This document shows positions 35,107-43,703 of a DNA stretch of 64,000 nucleotides, piece after piece. The position numbers and the translations under genes are program-made. Source of the DNA: Desmonostoc vinosum HA7617-LM4 (GTDB taxonomy: Bacteria > Cyanobacteriota > Cyanobacteriia > Cyanobacteriales > Nostocaceae); contig JAHHHC010000001.1 in NCBI GenBank assembly GCA_019359515.1, positions 62,001 to 126,000 of the forward strand, in the 5' to 3' direction. How positions within the stretch are numbered: position 1 is the first letter of the stretch; the number at the start of each line of letters is the position of its first letter. The notes below the pieces were generated by a model. That model was not told the DNA's origin, ran no database searches, and was given only the letters and a program-made list of their open reading frames with translations.

Positions 35107-37545
35107 TCACTGCGAAGAAGGTCTGAGTCGATCGCGCCAAGAAGGTGATGAACCGGAAGAATCAGAATTATTTCCAGAGAATGAACGCCTTCGTCTTACA
35201 GGCGTTGAAGGTGAAGAATCTGATTGTGATCTTCTGTATCGCCGCCGGGGACGAGATGATTCTGAGGAGTCACTAGTGGAAGTTGAGGCTTCACTGGTGC
35301 GATCGCGGCGACGTCTGCGTCTTGGAGTATCATCATTATCTGATTGCTGCTGCGCTTCTTGATAATAGCGTCGTCTACCCCGGCGTCTTCTAGATGAGCT
35401 GCTATCATCAGAATTTCTTACGTTATCCTCATCTTCATCTGATTCCTTAGAGGCAATAGCACGATTAATAATTCTTCCTGGCTTGATGCGCTGTGCTTTG
35501 ATTGTGCCTTTACGACCATCTAACTTGGGTCTTTCGGGAAACTTTTCGACAGGCATTCCTTCTACTGCTTCTTCCATAAATTCGTGCCAGGTGTAGGCAG
35601 CACTGCTACTACCGCCATAAGTAGGGCGGTTATCATCGTTGCCTAGCCAAACTCCTGTCACCAATTGCGGAATGTAGCCGATAAACCACAAGTCGCGGGC
35701 TTTATCAGAAGTACCAGTTTTCCCAGCAACAGGTCGATCATTTAATTGGGCAGCGGTACCAGTCCCAGCACGAACAACGTTGCGTAGCATCCAAGTCATA
35801 ATCGCAGCGCTATCTTGATCTAGAGCTTGCTGTGATTTGAAATCAGCAGACCAGATCACCTTGCCTTGACGGTTAAGTATACGGCGAATCCCGTGGGCTT
35901 CTGCGTGCAATCCTTGGGTTGCGAAACTGCCGTAAGCGCTAGTCAACTCCAGCAGATTGACTTCATTTGAGCCAAGGGCTAGGGAATAAGTGGGTCTGAG
36001 TTCCGATTTAATCCCCATCTTATGAGCGACTTTAATCGTTGGCTCATATCCCACATCCATCAATACCTTAACCGCAATTATATTGATAGAACTGGTGAGA
36101 GCATCTCGCATACTCATCCAACCATGAAAGTTTTCCCCAAAATTCTTTGGTTCGTAGCCATCTACTACCAAGGGTGCATCCAAGTAGGTATCGTAAGGAC
36201 TTTTACCAGTAGCTATAGCAGTCGCATACACAAATCCCTTAAATGTTGAGCCTGGCTGACGCTGTGCTTGAGTTACCCGATTAAACTGATTTTTGCTAAA
36301 ATCTTTGCCGCCAACCATGGCTTGAATTTCACCACTGCGAGGATCAATAGCTACTAAAGCTGCTTCTTTAAAGTTTTCCCAAGTACCCTGATTTCGCAGC
36401 GTTTTCGCAACCGCTGCTTCTGCTACCTTCTGCCAAGCCGGGTTTAAGCTAGTTTCTACTACTAAACCCCCACCAGCCAACACATCTGGGGAAACGTACT
36501 TGGGCAATTCATTCTGGATATAGCTAGTAAAGTAGGGGGATTCTACTTGCAATCGCTTGGGAGGACTGGTTTTAAGGTTTATTGGTTCTTGAGTTGCGGC
36601 TTGTTTTTCGGCTGCTGTGATCACTCCATCTTCTTGCATCCGCTGTAGTACCAGATTGCGCCGCGCTTTAGCCATTTCTGGATTTTTGTCTGGAGAGTAT
36701 AAGCTAGGAGCCGGGGCTAATCCAGCAATTGTTGCCATCTGTGATAAAGAGAGTTGATCTGGCGTTTTACTAAAATACACCCACGAGGCGTCTGCCACTC
36801 CATAAGCCCCAGCTCCCAAATAGACCAAATTCAGATAACGTTCTAAAATCTGATCTTTGGTCAATACTTGCTCCATTTTTTGTGCTAAACGCACCTCTTT
36901 AAGTTTGCGCCAGATTGTTCGCTCTTGTTTGAGAAAGAGAATTCGCGTTAGCTGTTGCGTGATTGTGCTACCACCTTCTACGACATTTTGCGATCGCAAG
37001 TTATTCAAAACTGCTCTAACAATTCCCTGTGCATCAACCCCATTGTGTTTCTCAAATCTTCTATCTTCAGAAGCGATGAAAGCCCCTTTGAGCTGATCAG
37101 GTATTTGCTCCAGCTTTAATTGCTCTCTAGTCGCTTCTCCTTGTTGTTGTAATATAGTACCGTCAGCAGCTTTGATTGTCAGTGTCTGCTCTCTTTGCAC
37201 AGCACTTAGCAGCTCTTTATCTGGCAAAGAGCGGTCTATTGAGTTGATACCGTAGATTACCGCCACGATACCACCACTTACACCCAAGCCAACCCAGAAC
37301 CATGGGCGACGATAAAGCGGTTTATTTCCCAAAGGAAGTTTGGGCAAAGTCACAGATGGTAAGCTTTTCATACGGTTCAGTAATTGCCTCGCCTGCACCA
37401 GATGTGTTGGTGGTGAATTCTCATCTGTGGATTCCTCAGATTCCTCGTGTTCATGATGATTACCAGGCGGCAATCGCAGTTTCTCTTTATCAGAGTCGCT
37501 CAACTTTGTTGGCTTTTGTTTGAACCAGGAGGTAAGCTTCCCCAC
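35107..37545 (-). CDS. Class A penicillin-binding protein (PBP1A family)
   Basis: 812-aa bifunctional peptidoglycan synthase. A cytoplasmic N-terminal tail rich in His/Glu/Ser leads to a membrane anchor (FWVGLGVSGGIVAVIYGI, about residues 83-100). The GT51 glycosyltransferase domain has SEDRRFEKHNGVD and GGSTITQQLTR. The transpeptidase domain has the SxxK motif in QPGSTFKG, SxN as TSSINII, and KTG as AGKTGTS. The last about 130 residues are a low-complexity Arg/Ser/Asp tail with repeated RRRRR and SDSS blocks, unusual in amount though Nostocales PBPs often carry such tails. It acts in wall growth at the inner membrane. Monocistronic. Confidence 0.92.
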   Translation of the reverse strand: MGKLTSWFKQKPTKLSDSDKEKLRLPPGNHHEHEESEESTDENSPPTHLVQARQLLNRMKSLPSVTLPKLPLGNKPLYRRPWFWVGLGVSGGIVAVIYGINSIDRSLPDKELLSAVQREQTLTIKAADGTILQQQGEATREQLKLEQIPDQLKGAFIASEDRRFEKHNGVDAQGIVRAVLNNLRSQNVVEGGSTITQQLTRILFLKQERTIWRKLKEVRLAQKMEQVLTKDQILERYLNLVYLGAGAYGVADASWVYFSKTPDQLSLSQMATIAGLAPAPSLYSPDKNPEMAKARRNLVLQRMQEDGVITAAEKQAATQEPINLKTSPPKRLQVESPYFTSYIQNELPKYVSPDVLAGGGLVVETSLNPAWQKVAEAAVAKTLRNQGTWENFKEAALVAIDPRSGEIQAMVGGKDFSKNQFNRVTQAQRQPGSTFKGFVYATAIATGKSPYDTYLDAPLVVDGYEPKNFGENFHGWMSMRDALTSSINIIAVKVLMDVGYEPTIKVAHKMGIKSELRPTYSLALGSNEVNLLELTSAYGSFATQGLHAEAHGIRRILNRQGKVIWSADFKSQQALDQDSAAIMTWMLRNVVRAGTGTAAQLNDRPVAGKTGTSDKARDLWFIGYIPQLVTGVWLGNDDNRPTYGGSSSAAYTWHEFMEEAVEGMPVEKFPERPKLDGRKGTIKAQRIKPGRIINRAIASKESDEDEDNVRNSDDSSSSRRRRGRRRYYQEAQQQSDNDDTPRRRRRRDRTSEASTSTSDSSESSRPRRRYRRSQSDSSPSTPVRRRRSFSGNNSDSSGSSPSWRDRLRPSSQ

Positions 37546-37837
37546 GTTCGTTCCTCGCTCAAAGAAGTAATAAAAACTTGACCGCCATCAGAGAAGTCTA
37601 GGATTAGCACACCACGTTTGTGTTAGTATAATAGCCCATAAACAATTGACTAAATTCACCATTATCAAATAATGTTTGGGAAAACTCGTTAATCCAGTAC
37701 AGTAAAAAAAGATACTGCATTACATAATTATTGGGGATTGGGAATTGAATAATGTAAATTCGGCTCAAGAAAATTATTTCCCAGTCCCCAGTCCCCAATA
37801 CCCAGTACCCAATCCCCAGTCCCTAACCCCTAATAAC

Positions 37838-38326
37838 TTGCTCAAGTTCAGTGCAGTAGCCCTTGGCGGGAATATGGGCGATTCCCAGGCAATTTTAGAA
37901 GCGGCGATCGCAACCTTAGCCCAAACACCCAAAATCAGCATCAAAGCTAAATCCAGTTGGTACACAACCAAAGCCGTAGGGCCACCACAGCCAGACTATT
38001 TAAACGGCTGTGTCGTCTTGCAGGTAGAAATCTTACCCCAACAACTATTAGAAACTCTGTTAGCAATTGAACAAAAATTTGGACGCGTCCGCCAAGAACG
38101 CTGGGGGCCGCGAACTCTGGATTTAGATTTGTTATTATATGATGACTTAATCATCAATACACCAACTCTGCAAATTCCCCACCCCCGAATGCGGGAGCGA
38201 GCTTTTGTTTTAGCCCCACTTGCAGAAATTGCCCCAGATTGGGTAGAACCCATCTCTGGATTGGTAATTAAAGAACTCCTGAAAGAGGTAGACTGTTGTG
38301 ATGTATATTTATTGATGGGCAATTAA
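37838..38326 (+). CDS. folK: 6-hydroxymethyl-dihydropterin pyrophosphokinase FolK; start uncertain
   Basis: About 162 aa. It transfers pyrophosphate from ATP to 6-hydroxymethyl-7,8-dihydropterin in folate synthesis. Motifs are ALGGNMGDSQ at the N-terminus, YLNGCVVLQ, and RWGPRTLDLDLLLYDD with IPHPRMRERAFVLAPL, which cover the ATP- and pterin-binding residues. No ATG or GTG precedes the first motif in frame. Candidate starts are the TTG at 37838 (chosen, 6 residues before the first strand) and the TTG at 37745, which would translate a Pro-rich repeat (CCCCAGT/CCCAATA units, 37781-37830). A NUDIX gene follows on the same strand. Confidence 0.85.
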   Translation: MLKFSAVALGGNMGDSQAILEAAIATLAQTPKISIKAKSSWYTTKAVGPPQPDYLNGCVVLQVEILPQQLLETLLAIEQKFGRVRQERWGPRTLDLDLLLYDDLIINTPTLQIPHPRMRERAFVLAPLAEIAPDWVEPISGLVIKELLKEVDCCDVYLLMGN

Positions 38327-38458
38327 CACCACCATCTCAAAACAACAAAATAGTAACTTTATGAGACGTGATGCTTATATCCCCCGTCATTCATGCGTGG
38401 AAGTGTCAAAATAGACGCTAGTGTTTATATCTGTAGTTACAGACAAACAAATTTTACT

Positions 38459-39007
38459 ATGCCATTAGGTAGAGAATTACCACAGCTGCTGAGACAGCGC
38501 TTGTTCCACAAAGGACGCAAGTTTGATTTTGAAGTCAATCGCTTGCGTTTACCGAACAAATCAGAGGGGGAATGGGAATGTATTCGCCACCCAGGCGGCG
38601 CTTTAGCTGTACCCGTGACTAATGAAGGAAAACTTGTACTCGTTCGTCAATATCGTTTTGCAATTCAAGGGCGGATCTTAGAATTTCCCGCCGGGACTAT
38701 AGAACCAAGTGAAGAACCTTTAGAAACAGTACAGCGCGAGATTGAAGAAGAAACTGGCTACCGCGCTCAAAAGTGGGAAAAATTAGGAGAGTTTTTCCTC
38801 GCTCCTGGTTATTCAGATGAGATTATTTATGCCTTCCTCGCTCAAGATTTAGAAAAGCTAGATACACCCCCAGCGCCAGAGGAAGATGAAGATATCGAAA
38901 CAGTATTATTAACTCCTGAAGAATTCGAGCAAGCTATTCTCCACGGGGAACTAGTAGATGCCAAATCAATTGCCAGCTTTATGTTGGCACGTCCTTTGTT
39001 AGTTTAA
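38459..39007 (+). CDS. NUDIX hydrolase (ADP-ribose pyrophosphatase type)
   Basis: 182-aa NUDIX protein. The Nudix box lies at GTIEPSEEPLETVQREIEEE followed by TGY (GX5EX7REUXEEXGU satisfied). It is preceded by LVLVRQYRFAIQGRILEFPAG, typical of ADP-ribose/ADP-sugar pyrophosphatases. The ATG at 38459 (MPLGRELPQLL) gives the usual N-terminus; the ORF is open to 38393. It lies after folK on the same strand, which might suggest nucleotide or pterin housekeeping, but the motif set favours ADP-ribose. A hairpin (39025-39048) follows. Confidence 0.85.
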   Translation: MPLGRELPQLLRQRLFHKGRKFDFEVNRLRLPNKSEGEWECIRHPGGALAVPVTNEGKLVLVRQYRFAIQGRILEFPAGTIEPSEEPLETVQREIEEETGYRAQKWEKLGEFFLAPGYSDEIIYAFLAQDLEKLDTPPAPEEDEDIETVLLTPEEFEQAILHGELVDAKSIASFMLARPLLV

Positions 39008-39024
39008 ACAACAAAACTGTTGAT

Positions 39025-39048
39025 AGAGACGCACCATGGCTCGTCTCT
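39025..39048. repeat. AGAGACG...CGTCTCT dispersed hairpin
   Basis: AGAGACG (39025-39031) pairs with CGTCTCT (39042-39048) around CACCATGGCT. It is the same family as 15130-15153. It lies between the NUDIX gene and a small membrane protein gene and may work as a terminator. Confidence 0.6.
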
Positions 39049-39070
39049 ACAACTCTTGATTACAAAAAAT

Positions 39071-39346
39071 ATGATTATTAATTCTCAATTAACCAATATT
39101 TTATTAATAGCAGGAATTGTTTGTTTAATAATTGCTGTTATTGGTAACTCTAAATTAGGTTTTGTCGAAATTAATCCGGGTTGTTTTGGTAGGTTATTAG
39201 CTTTAACCCTTGGTACTCTCAGCTTAGTGTTTGCTGTGGGTTTAGGAAATTTACCTTTAGAAACACTTGATTCATTAAAAACGTATCTATCAGAACAAAT
39301 TCAACAGAATATTAGTTCAATTAACGAAATATTGCAGCGCTCATAA
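39071..39346 (+). CDS. Small two-helix membrane protein, unknown
   Basis: 91 aa from the ATG at 39071. It has two hydrophobic helices (ILLIAGIVCLIIAVIGNS and LLALTLGTLSLVFAVGLGNL) joined by KLGFVEINPGCFGRL, and a polar C-terminal helix. I do not recognise a named family. The frame can be extended to 39020, but the extra residues come from the hairpin repeat. It sits 29 bp before the aldolase gene on the same strand and could be cotranscribed. Confidence 0.6.
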   Translation: MIINSQLTNILLIAGIVCLIIAVIGNSKLGFVEINPGCFGRLLALTLGTLSLVFAVGLGNLPLETLDSLKTYLSEQIQQNISSINEILQRS

Positions 39347-39375
39347 CGACATTTTGATTAAAATTGGTAATCAAA

Positions 39376-40008
39376 ATGTCAAATCAAGTTTGGTTATCGC
39401 AATTACAAAAACATAGAGCAGTGGCCGTTATTCGCGCTCCCAAAATCGAGTGGGGACAGCAAATGGCAATGGCTGTAGCCTCTCAAGGAATGCAGCTCAT
39501 CGAAATTACTTGGAATAGCGATCGCGCCGCAGAATTAATTAGTCAACTCCGCTTAAAATTACCTAACTGTACTATTGGTACAGGTACATTATTCAATGTA
39601 AAGCAACTACAAGCAGCAATTACATCTGGGGCACAATTCCTCTTCACACCCCATGTTGATGCTGCAATGATTCAACTAGCAGTAGCGCAAGATATACCCA
39701 TCATCCCAGGAGCGTTGACTCCTACAGAAATCGTTAATGCTTGGAATATAGGTGCAAGCTGCGTCAAAGTGTTTCCCGTAGAAGCATTAGGTGGAGTTCA
39801 GTATATCAAAAATCTGCAAGGGCCATTAAGTCAAATTCCCTTAATTCCCACTGGCGGCGTCACTCCAGAAAATGCCAAACAATTTTTGCAAGCAGGTGCA
39901 ATTGCTGTGGGTTTGAGTAGCCAATTATTCCCCAAAGAACTAGTAGAAACAAGAAATTGGCAAGCGATCGCTCAAAACGCCAAATTTTTGATACAAAAGT
40001 TACATTAG
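39376..40008 (+). CDS. eda: KDPG/KHG aldolase
   Basis: 210-aa class I aldolase (2-keto-3-deoxy-6-phosphogluconate / 4-hydroxy-2-oxoglutarate aldolase) of the Entner-Doudoroff pathway, TIM-barrel fold. The catalytic Glu lies in IEITWNS, the substrate loop in IGTGTLFN, and the Schiff-base Lys in ASCVKVFPVEALGG. PTGGVTPENA is the phosphate-binding loop. The ATG at 39376 is preferred to the TTG at 39364. Length is normal. No other Entner-Doudoroff gene is adjacent. Confidence 0.9.
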   Translation: MSNQVWLSQLQKHRAVAVIRAPKIEWGQQMAMAVASQGMQLIEITWNSDRAAELISQLRLKLPNCTIGTGTLFNVKQLQAAITSGAQFLFTPHVDAAMIQLAVAQDIPIIPGALTPTEIVNAWNIGASCVKVFPVEALGGVQYIKNLQGPLSQIPLIPTGGVTPENAKQFLQAGAIAVGLSSQLFPKELVETRNWQAIAQNAKFLIQKLH

Positions 40009-40054
40009 TCTAGGATAAAATCATCAAAAACTTGGTCATTTGAGTGTATTTACT

Positions 40055-40567
40055 ATGAAAAGCCTAATTTATCCTAATTGGGTGCGTCGCTTAAAAATAC
40101 TCCTTGTTAGTACAGTACTTTCTTGTAGTTTGGTAACTACTGGTTCAGCTCAGGTGTGGGCAAAGCCTCAAAATAAGATAATTGCTCAAACAATTCAGAC
40201 ATTACAACAATCTGAGCGGCGCTGGATTCAGATTAATTTAGCAAAGCAACGTTTAATCGCCTGGCAGGGTGATAGGGTTGTTTATGGTGCAGCGATTTCT
40301 TCTGGTAAAAACTCTACCCCCACGCGGATTGGTAGTTTTAGAATTCAATCCAAATTCAAATCTACTCGAATGCAGGGTAGGAATTATGACGTTCCTAATG
40401 TTCCTTATGCAATGTTTTATCAGGGAAATTACGGCATTCACGGCGCATATTGGCATCGCAAGTTTGGGACTCCAGTCAGCCACGGCTGTGTAAATCTCGC
40501 ACCCAAACATGCGAAATGGCTATTCAATTGGGCCTCAATAGGGACTCCAGTAGTCATTCATAGATAA
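40055..40567 (+). CDS. L,D-transpeptidase (YkuD family), copy 1
   Basis: 170 aa with a signal-peptide-like N-terminus (LKILLVSTVLSCSLVTTGSAQVWA) and a YkuD catalytic domain. IQINLAKQRLIAWQGDRVVY is the family start, and HGAYWHRKFGTPVSHGCVNL holds the active-site His and nucleophile Cys. It should form 3-3 peptidoglycan cross-links or attach proteins to the wall in the periplasm. The ATG at 40055 is chosen over the TTG at 40040. A close paralogue follows 450 bp downstream on the same strand. Confidence 0.9.
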   Translation: MKSLIYPNWVRRLKILLVSTVLSCSLVTTGSAQVWAKPQNKIIAQTIQTLQQSERRWIQINLAKQRLIAWQGDRVVYGAAISSGKNSTPTRIGSFRIQSKFKSTRMQGRNYDVPNVPYAMFYQGNYGIHGAYWHRKFGTPVSHGCVNLAPKHAKWLFNWASIGTPVVIHR

Positions 40568-41020
40568 TGAAAAGGTAATTTGAGCAAGAGTAGAAATATC
40601 TATAAAACAAGACAAATCAGTGGTTCTCAGCAGTATTTTCTGCTGGGAATCTCCGGACTGGAGATAACTGAACAAGAAACAGTATATAGAAGAAGGCACT
40701 CACATAGTTTGCTCTCAAGAAATAAGCGTAAGTCCTGACATTTTTCAATTCAAAATTCAAAAAAAATTAAGAGAGTAATTTTGAATTTTGTTTAGCAGTA
40801 TTCATGGAAGAGTTGCGTATATCCGCTAAAGAATAGTGGGAACATATCTATGTGATTGATTGCATAGAGTTGGGAATTGGCTTCTCCTGTCGGAGACGCT
40901 CTTGCTAGCAAGATCCCGCAGGGTACGACTTCGCTTAGCCTACGGGGAATTGGTTATTCTCCGCGTCCCCCTCATGCCCCTACTCCTCAAAGTGAAACGG
41001 TCTTATCAAGGTGATGCATC
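40568..41020. other. Spacer between the two L,D-transpeptidase genes, with repeats
   Basis: It contains a CAGCAG/CTGCTG hairpin near 40629-40646, an AT-rich stretch, and a repeat around 40880-40950 (GGCTTCTCCTGTCGGAGACG) that also occurs at 12150-12173. No gene is supported. Confidence 0.55.
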
Positions 41021-41572
41021 ATGCAAACTTGGATTCGTTGCTGCGGAACTTTTTGTACTGGTGTGACGCTGGTACTAGCGACTTTCTTGTCTTTGTCATC
41101 CACCACGGCTAATTCCAACTCAGCTATAGCTAGAGCTACATCGCATAGAATATCTGAACGCAACTTTGCAGTATTTAATAACGACAGCATTAATGTATCT
41201 GATGTCCGGCAAACGACTCGACCCCGCTGGATTGAAATTGACCTGTCCGAGCAACGGTTATCTGCCTGGGAAGGCAAAAAACTTGTTCATTCATACCGAA
41301 TTTCTACAGGTAAGCGTTCGACCCCCACACCTATAGGTAGGTTTCGGATTAATTCTAAATATCGCACTCATCGAATGCGAGGTAGAGGCTACAACATTCC
41401 CAATGTGCCTTACACGATGTATTTTTACAAAGGCTATGCGATTCACGGAGCTTTTTGGCATAACCGTTTTGGTACTCCAGTCAGCCATGGTTGCATAAAT
41501 TTGCCAGTCCAACAAGCCCGCAAGCTGTATAACTGGACTTCAACAGGAACTTTAGTTGTAGTACGTCGTTGA
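41021..41572 (+). CDS. L,D-transpeptidase (YkuD family), copy 2
   Basis: 183 aa with an N-terminal hydrophobic segment (FCTGVTLVLATFLSLSSTTA) as signal peptide or anchor. The YkuD domain has IEIDLSEQRLSAWEGKKLVH and HGAFWHNRFGTPVSHGCINL, with catalytic His and Cys intact. It is strongly similar to copy 1 over the catalytic half (STPTPIGRFRINSK versus STPTRIGSFRIQSK) but different in the N-terminal linker, so this is an old tandem duplication. Both copies should act in the periplasm. The stop codon abuts an IS605-like end sequence. Confidence 0.9.
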   Translation: MQTWIRCCGTFCTGVTLVLATFLSLSSTTANSNSAIARATSHRISERNFAVFNNDSINVSDVRQTTRPRWIEIDLSEQRLSAWEGKKLVHSYRISTGKRSTPTPIGRFRINSKYRTHRMRGRGYNIPNVPYTMYFYKGYAIHGAFWHNRFGTPVSHGCINLPVQQARKLYNWTSTGTLVVVRR

Positions 41573-41610
41573 CATCCTCCGTTAACCTAAAAGGTACGGG
41601 GATTCCCAAG
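41569..41610 (-). mobile_element. IS200/IS605-like end relic
   Basis: TTGACATCCTCC, then ACCTAAAAGGT and ACGGGGATTCCCA, form the typical end hairpin seen next to tnpB genes of cyanobacterial IS200/IS605 elements. There is no transposase or tnpB frame adjacent. It begins within the stop codon of the second L,D-transpeptidase gene. Confidence 0.5.
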
Positions 41611-41747
41611 AATCACTTCATAAGTTCAATACGAAGGGAACAGGGAACAGGAAACAGGCAATAGCGAGGAATGACGTGTTTTCTGTTCCCCTTTCAATAA
41701 TTGATAAAGGTAAAGAAGGAGAACTGATCAAAATTGACACTTCAGCT

Positions 41748-43703
41748 TTAAAACACAAAGTTGCTAGCGTTATTTAGGGTGCCTGTACCTTTTACATCCA
41801 CCGTAATAAAAGGACTGAAGCTTTCATTGCCTGTGGAACCATCCACATCAATTTGCACGCTGAAGTTGTTAGAAATATTGCCTTGTATGATTTTGACATA
41901 GCCATCGGCTATGGCATTAGTACCGGTGTAGCTGAGGCTATCGAGCAACTGGGTAAAGACTATTTTGTCTTTACCAATCTCAAAGTCAGTGATTGTATCG
42001 CCCCGATCGCTAATATTAGTGTAGACAAATTGGTCATTACCTTCACGACCAGTGAGTTTATCTGCACCTGCTAAGCCGATAATGCGATCGCTAACTGATG
42101 TGCCAATAATCACATCATTACCAGAAGTTGCTTTTTTCAGGCTACTAGTTGAACTGGTAGTAGTTGCCTGTGTGGCTGTACTTGTGAGGCTGCTGGCCGC
42201 TTTTGCACCATACTCATATGCTCCAACATCAGGTTGACTGTCACGATTAAAGCCTCGGATATCGGTTTTTGGTGCCTTTGTTGTCACACCCTCATCAATA
42301 GCAGGACTTCCCGCTAATATCGGACGCACCAGTACACCATTTATAGTTTGCAAAGAACCAAGTTTGGGATTAGCAATCAGAGAACCAGCAGTTACTTTTT
42401 TATTCTTGCTATTGACTGGGGAAGGAAACTCAATATTACCGCCACCATCCCGTAACTGAAATGCAACCTGCTGAGCAAGTCCTGAAGAGTTGTTTGCTTT
42501 GTTATTGGCAACTATTGAATTGGTGAGTGTGGCTATTTGCTTACCAACAATCCAAAAAGCTCCTCCATAGGTTTGAGCATAGTTATCGACAACTGTAGAG
42601 TTGGTGATGTCGATATTGGCGGATGCACTAGGATTGATGGTGATTGCTCCACCATAACCTTTGGTACTACTTGCTTTGTTTCCAGAAAAAGTACTGTTTT
42701 CAACAGTAGCGCGAGCATTTTTAGAATTTACATACCCATCTAGCCACAATCCACCGCCTTGTCCTTCGGCAATATTGTTGGCAAAGGTGACATTGCGGAT
42801 TGTGATATTCCCATTAGCTCTTACTCCTCCCCCCAAAGCAATTCCTTTGGAGTCGGGTTTGACTTTGTTGTTGATAATTATGCTATCTTCAATAATCGCC
42901 TTATCTGGATAGTAGATATAAAGATTGATCGCTCCCCCATCCCTTCTGCTTTCATTGCCTTCAAATCGACTCCCACTAATTCTAATTGTGCCACCCACTG
43001 TTTCTGAGTCATTTTTGGGGCCATCAATATTTGCACCGTCTGTATAAATTGCACCACCTCCGTAAGAGGATTTGTTCTTGAGGAAAACGGAATCTTCTAC
43101 TACTAAGGGGCCTAAAAGCTTATAAATCGCTCCACCTGAAACGCCACGATTGTTGGTGAATCGACTACTTTTGATCGATAATAATCCAGTGCTTCCAGCC
43201 GCGATCGCACCTGCACTAAAGCCATTATTAGCGACGCTGCCATCGTTGTTGTCAAAGGTGCTATCCGATACTTTGACAACACAAGAACGGCCAACATGAA
43301 TAGCTCCACCCCGATTAGAAACGTTGTCCTCAAACTTACAATCAGATACCGTTAATCTACTGAAGTTATTGAGATTAATCGCACCGCCTCTAATCTCAGA
43401 CTTGGGATCACTACTTACTGCTCTACCATTGACAAAGTTTAAGCTTTTTAGAGTTAACCTGATTCCCTGCGTTGTATTAAAAATCCGACTGGCTTTGTTG
43501 CCACTGATAGTAATATTTGCTGCACCAGAACCATCAATAATGAGATTCTTATTCAGCTCTATTTGACCACTGGTGAGGGTAATCGTTTTGTTAGCCAGAT
43601 TAGCTGCAAATTTAATTGTGTCACCTGCTTTAGCCCGAGCAATTGTCTCTCTCAAAGAACCAGAACCACTATTGTTGGCGCTGGTGACAGTGATGATGGA
43701 CAT
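41748..43703 (-). CDS. Parallel beta-helix protein with choice-of-anchor Q and RTX-like C-terminus
   Basis: 651-aa predicted secreted protein. The N-terminus VTSANNSGSGSLRETIARAK is the CSLREA-like start of extracellular right-handed beta-helix proteins. About 370 residues of beta-helix follow, with repeated GGAI and SxFxxN segments. Then come IDEGVTTKAPKTDIRGFNRD and VGAYEYGA, a choice-of-anchor Q module, a Ser/Thr linker and a calcium-binding RTX-like region (GNDVIIGTSVSDRIIGLAGADKLTG). There is no N-terminal signal peptide; RTX proteins usually leave through a type I system using C-terminal signals. The function is probably adhesion or surface coat. No type I exporter is adjacent, though DevBCA/TolC-type systems exist. 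Confidence 0.85.
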   Translation of the reverse strand: MSIITVTSANNSGSGSLRETIARAKAGDTIKFAANLANKTITLTSGQIELNKNLIIDGSGAANITISGNKASRIFNTTQGIRLTLKSLNFVNGRAVSSDPKSEIRGGAINLNNFSRLTVSDCKFEDNVSNRGGAIHVGRSCVVKVSDSTFDNNDGSVANNGFSAGAIAAGSTGLLSIKSSRFTNNRGVSGGAIYKLLGPLVVEDSVFLKNKSSYGGGAIYTDGANIDGPKNDSETVGGTIRISGSRFEGNESRRDGGAINLYIYYPDKAIIEDSIIINNKVKPDSKGIALGGGVRANGNITIRNVTFANNIAEGQGGGLWLDGYVNSKNARATVENSTFSGNKASSTKGYGGAITINPSASANIDITNSTVVDNYAQTYGGAFWIVGKQIATLTNSIVANNKANNSSGLAQQVAFQLRDGGGNIEFPSPVNSKNKKVTAGSLIANPKLGSLQTINGVLVRPILAGSPAIDEGVTTKAPKTDIRGFNRDSQPDVGAYEYGAKAASSLTSTATQATTTSSTSSLKKATSGNDVIIGTSVSDRIIGLAGADKLTGREGNDQFVYTNISDRGDTITDFEIGKDKIVFTQLLDSLSYTGTNAIADGYVKIIQGNISNNFSVQIDVDGSTGNESFSPFITVDVKGTGTLNNASNFVF

